From the NCBI GenBank assembly GCA_009778835.1, contig WRFK01000005.1, positions 1 to 20,839 of the forward strand: a DNA stretch of 20,839 nt, given 5' to 3'. A model generated the notes under the pieces. It was not told the DNA's origin, did no database searches, and saw only the letters and a list, made by a program, of their open reading frames with translations. The stretch comes from Spirochaetaceae bacterium. GTDB lineage: Bacteria; Spirochaetota; Spirochaetia; CADAEX01. Of this stretch, positions 19,874 through 20,839 are shown piece by piece; within the stretch, counting starts at the first letter, position 1, and each line of letters starts with the position of its first letter. The position numbers were made by a program, and so were the translations under genes.

Positions 19874-20823
19874 TCAGTCCCTTTATTCATAACAAGATAA
19901 TCATAAATTACCCAAATAGTATCATTTTTTCTCAATTTATAGGTATACTCTTTTACCTCAATAAGCTGCTCATATCTGAATTTTTGCATAACAGTGACTT
20001 CTGCATTTTGATCAGTATACCATGTTTTTATAATATTGTAAGCAAATGGGCGATAAATTATTGATTCCGGAGTTGCTGTTCCTTGATCTACAAGCATATT
20101 TTTTATAAGCATTTGCTTATATTCATCAAGAAATTTCTTCCTGTTAACATCAGAGAGCCTGTTATAGCTTTCCATTCTGTCTTGAGATTTAAGCATTATA
20201 CTTTCAAGATCAATATATAGAAAATATTTATTAAATTCGCTTTTCTGGAGCGCTTCTATTGTATATTTTACAACTTCATCCGGCGCTTTTCTCTCCTGTT
20301 TGAGAATTTCGCCTGTTTCCTGGTCAATAATTCTCTGTACTTCGTTTATGCCCAAATTAGGTCTTATAGAAAGATCCAATATATTGGATTTTATTGATCT
20401 ATTATCATATAAGTCCGGAAAAAACTCAAGTTGGACAAAGTAAATACCTGCTTCAGAAATATCAAGTACATCATTTAGAGGTATATTAAATGCAAAAACT
20501 TCTCCGGGCTGGATAATCATGTTGCGATAATAAACAGTTTGAGCAGCAGCTATTTTTCTGGTAACTTTATATTTATCTTTTAGTTCTCTCCCTGTTATAT
20601 CTTTGAATACCATTATTGTGTTAAAATATTTGGGATCTGTGGTCTGAAAAGAGAAATTATCAGGGCTATTGTTGTATAATTCTACGCGAAGTTCAACATT
20701 GTCTCCTGCATAATATATTTTTTTATTATAATACCTGATAGAGCAGGTGACATCTCCTGTTGCTGAAAAAAGGGGTGCCAACAGGATGAGTAAAAAACAT
20801 AAAAATAGTAGATATTTTTTCAA
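19870..20823 (-). CDS. Exported protein of unknown function with N-terminal Ig-like domain
   Basis: This is a 317-residue protein I do not recognise as a named family. TTG 20823 is the start, with AGGAG (20835-20831 on the minus strand) 7 bases upstream. A signal peptide (1-21) ends at Leu-Phe-Ser-Ala. Residues about 22-150 are beta-rich, with a Gly-Asp-x-Val-Glu-Leu-Arg-Val motif, Asn-Asn-Ser and a Pro-Gly-Glu turn, like Ig-like/BsuPI-type proteinase-inhibitor folds. Residues about 155-225 are helical and charged. Residues about 225-317 have strands with aromatic residues that could be an NTF2-like or cystatin-like domain. It is the first gene of the minus-strand operon with the PilZ and AmrS genes. 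A periplasmic location is inferred. Confidence 0.75.
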   Translation of the reverse strand: MKKYLLFLCFLLILLAPLFSATGDVTCSIRYYNKKIYYAGDNVELRVELYNNSPDNFSFQTTDPKYFNTIMVFKDITGRELKDKYKVTRKIAAAQTVYYRNMIIQPGEVFAFNIPLNDVLDISEAGIYFVQLEFFPDLYDNRSIKSNILDLSIRPNLGINEVQRIIDQETGEILKQERKAPDEVVKYTIEALQKSEFNKYFLYIDLESIMLKSQDRMESYNRLSDVNRKKFLDEYKQMLIKNMLVDQGTATPESIIYRPFAYNIIKTWYTDQNAEVTVMQKFRYEQLIEVKEYTYKLRKNDTIWVIYDYLVMNKGTE

Positions 20824-20835
20824 AGGTTTACTCCT
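20823..20835 (-). promoter_or_regulatory. Shine-Dalgarno site supporting a TTG start
   Basis: On the minus strand AGGAG (20835-20831) is 7 bases before TTG (20823-20821), and the following Lys-Lys opens a clear signal peptide. No in-frame ATG nearby offers a better start. The promoter lies beyond the window edge. Confidence 0.75.
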
Positions 20836-20839
20836 GAAA

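Overview
The window looks like chromosomal DNA of a spirochaete, most probably a Treponema-like one. This is inferred from gene content: a chemotaxis operon ending in a CheY-CheX pair, several TTG start codons with strong Shine-Dalgarno sites, a PilZ protein fused to a dead receiver, and secreted beta-rich proteins typical of that group. No rRNA or other species marker is present, so the assignment is provisional.

Region 1 (1-8507) is an envelope region. It opens with the 3' end of a secreted-type repeat protein built of roughly 84-residue beta modules. Next come two paralogous exported proteins with a transglutaminase-like domain, at 769-2694 and 6012-7619. They bracket a small exported FecR-like protein (2816-3211) and a large CHASE2 class III adenylate cyclase (3262-5922). 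The first paralogue has lost its catalytic His and acidic residues and carries C-terminal TPRs; the second keeps a Cys-His pair. A 70-bp array of ten degenerate heptamers separates the cyclase from the second paralogue. A convergent gene on the minus strand encodes a lipoprotein with a C-terminal LysM-like domain. The arrangement suggests cAMP signalling coupled to an envelope state, but that coupling is an inference.

Region 2 (8508-8957) is a divergent intergenic region with a good sigma70-type promoter on each strand.

Region 3 (8958-17718) is a tightly packed, complete chemotaxis-like operon: tandem-receiver protein, CheA, CheW, methyl-accepting chemoreceptor, CheB, CheR, CheY and CheX. 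Genes overlap or nearly abut throughout. The chemoreceptor carries a CZB-like 3His/1Cys zinc motif in its predicted periplasmic domain instead of the usual cytoplasmic position. CheA has two CheW-like C-terminal modules.

Region 4 (17719-20839) is AT-rich. It holds a tRNA-Asn (GUU) on the minus strand with its own promoter and intrinsic terminator. A three-gene minus-strand operon is transcribed toward it: an exported protein of unknown function, a degenerate receiver-PilZ protein, and an AmrS-type radical SAM enzyme.
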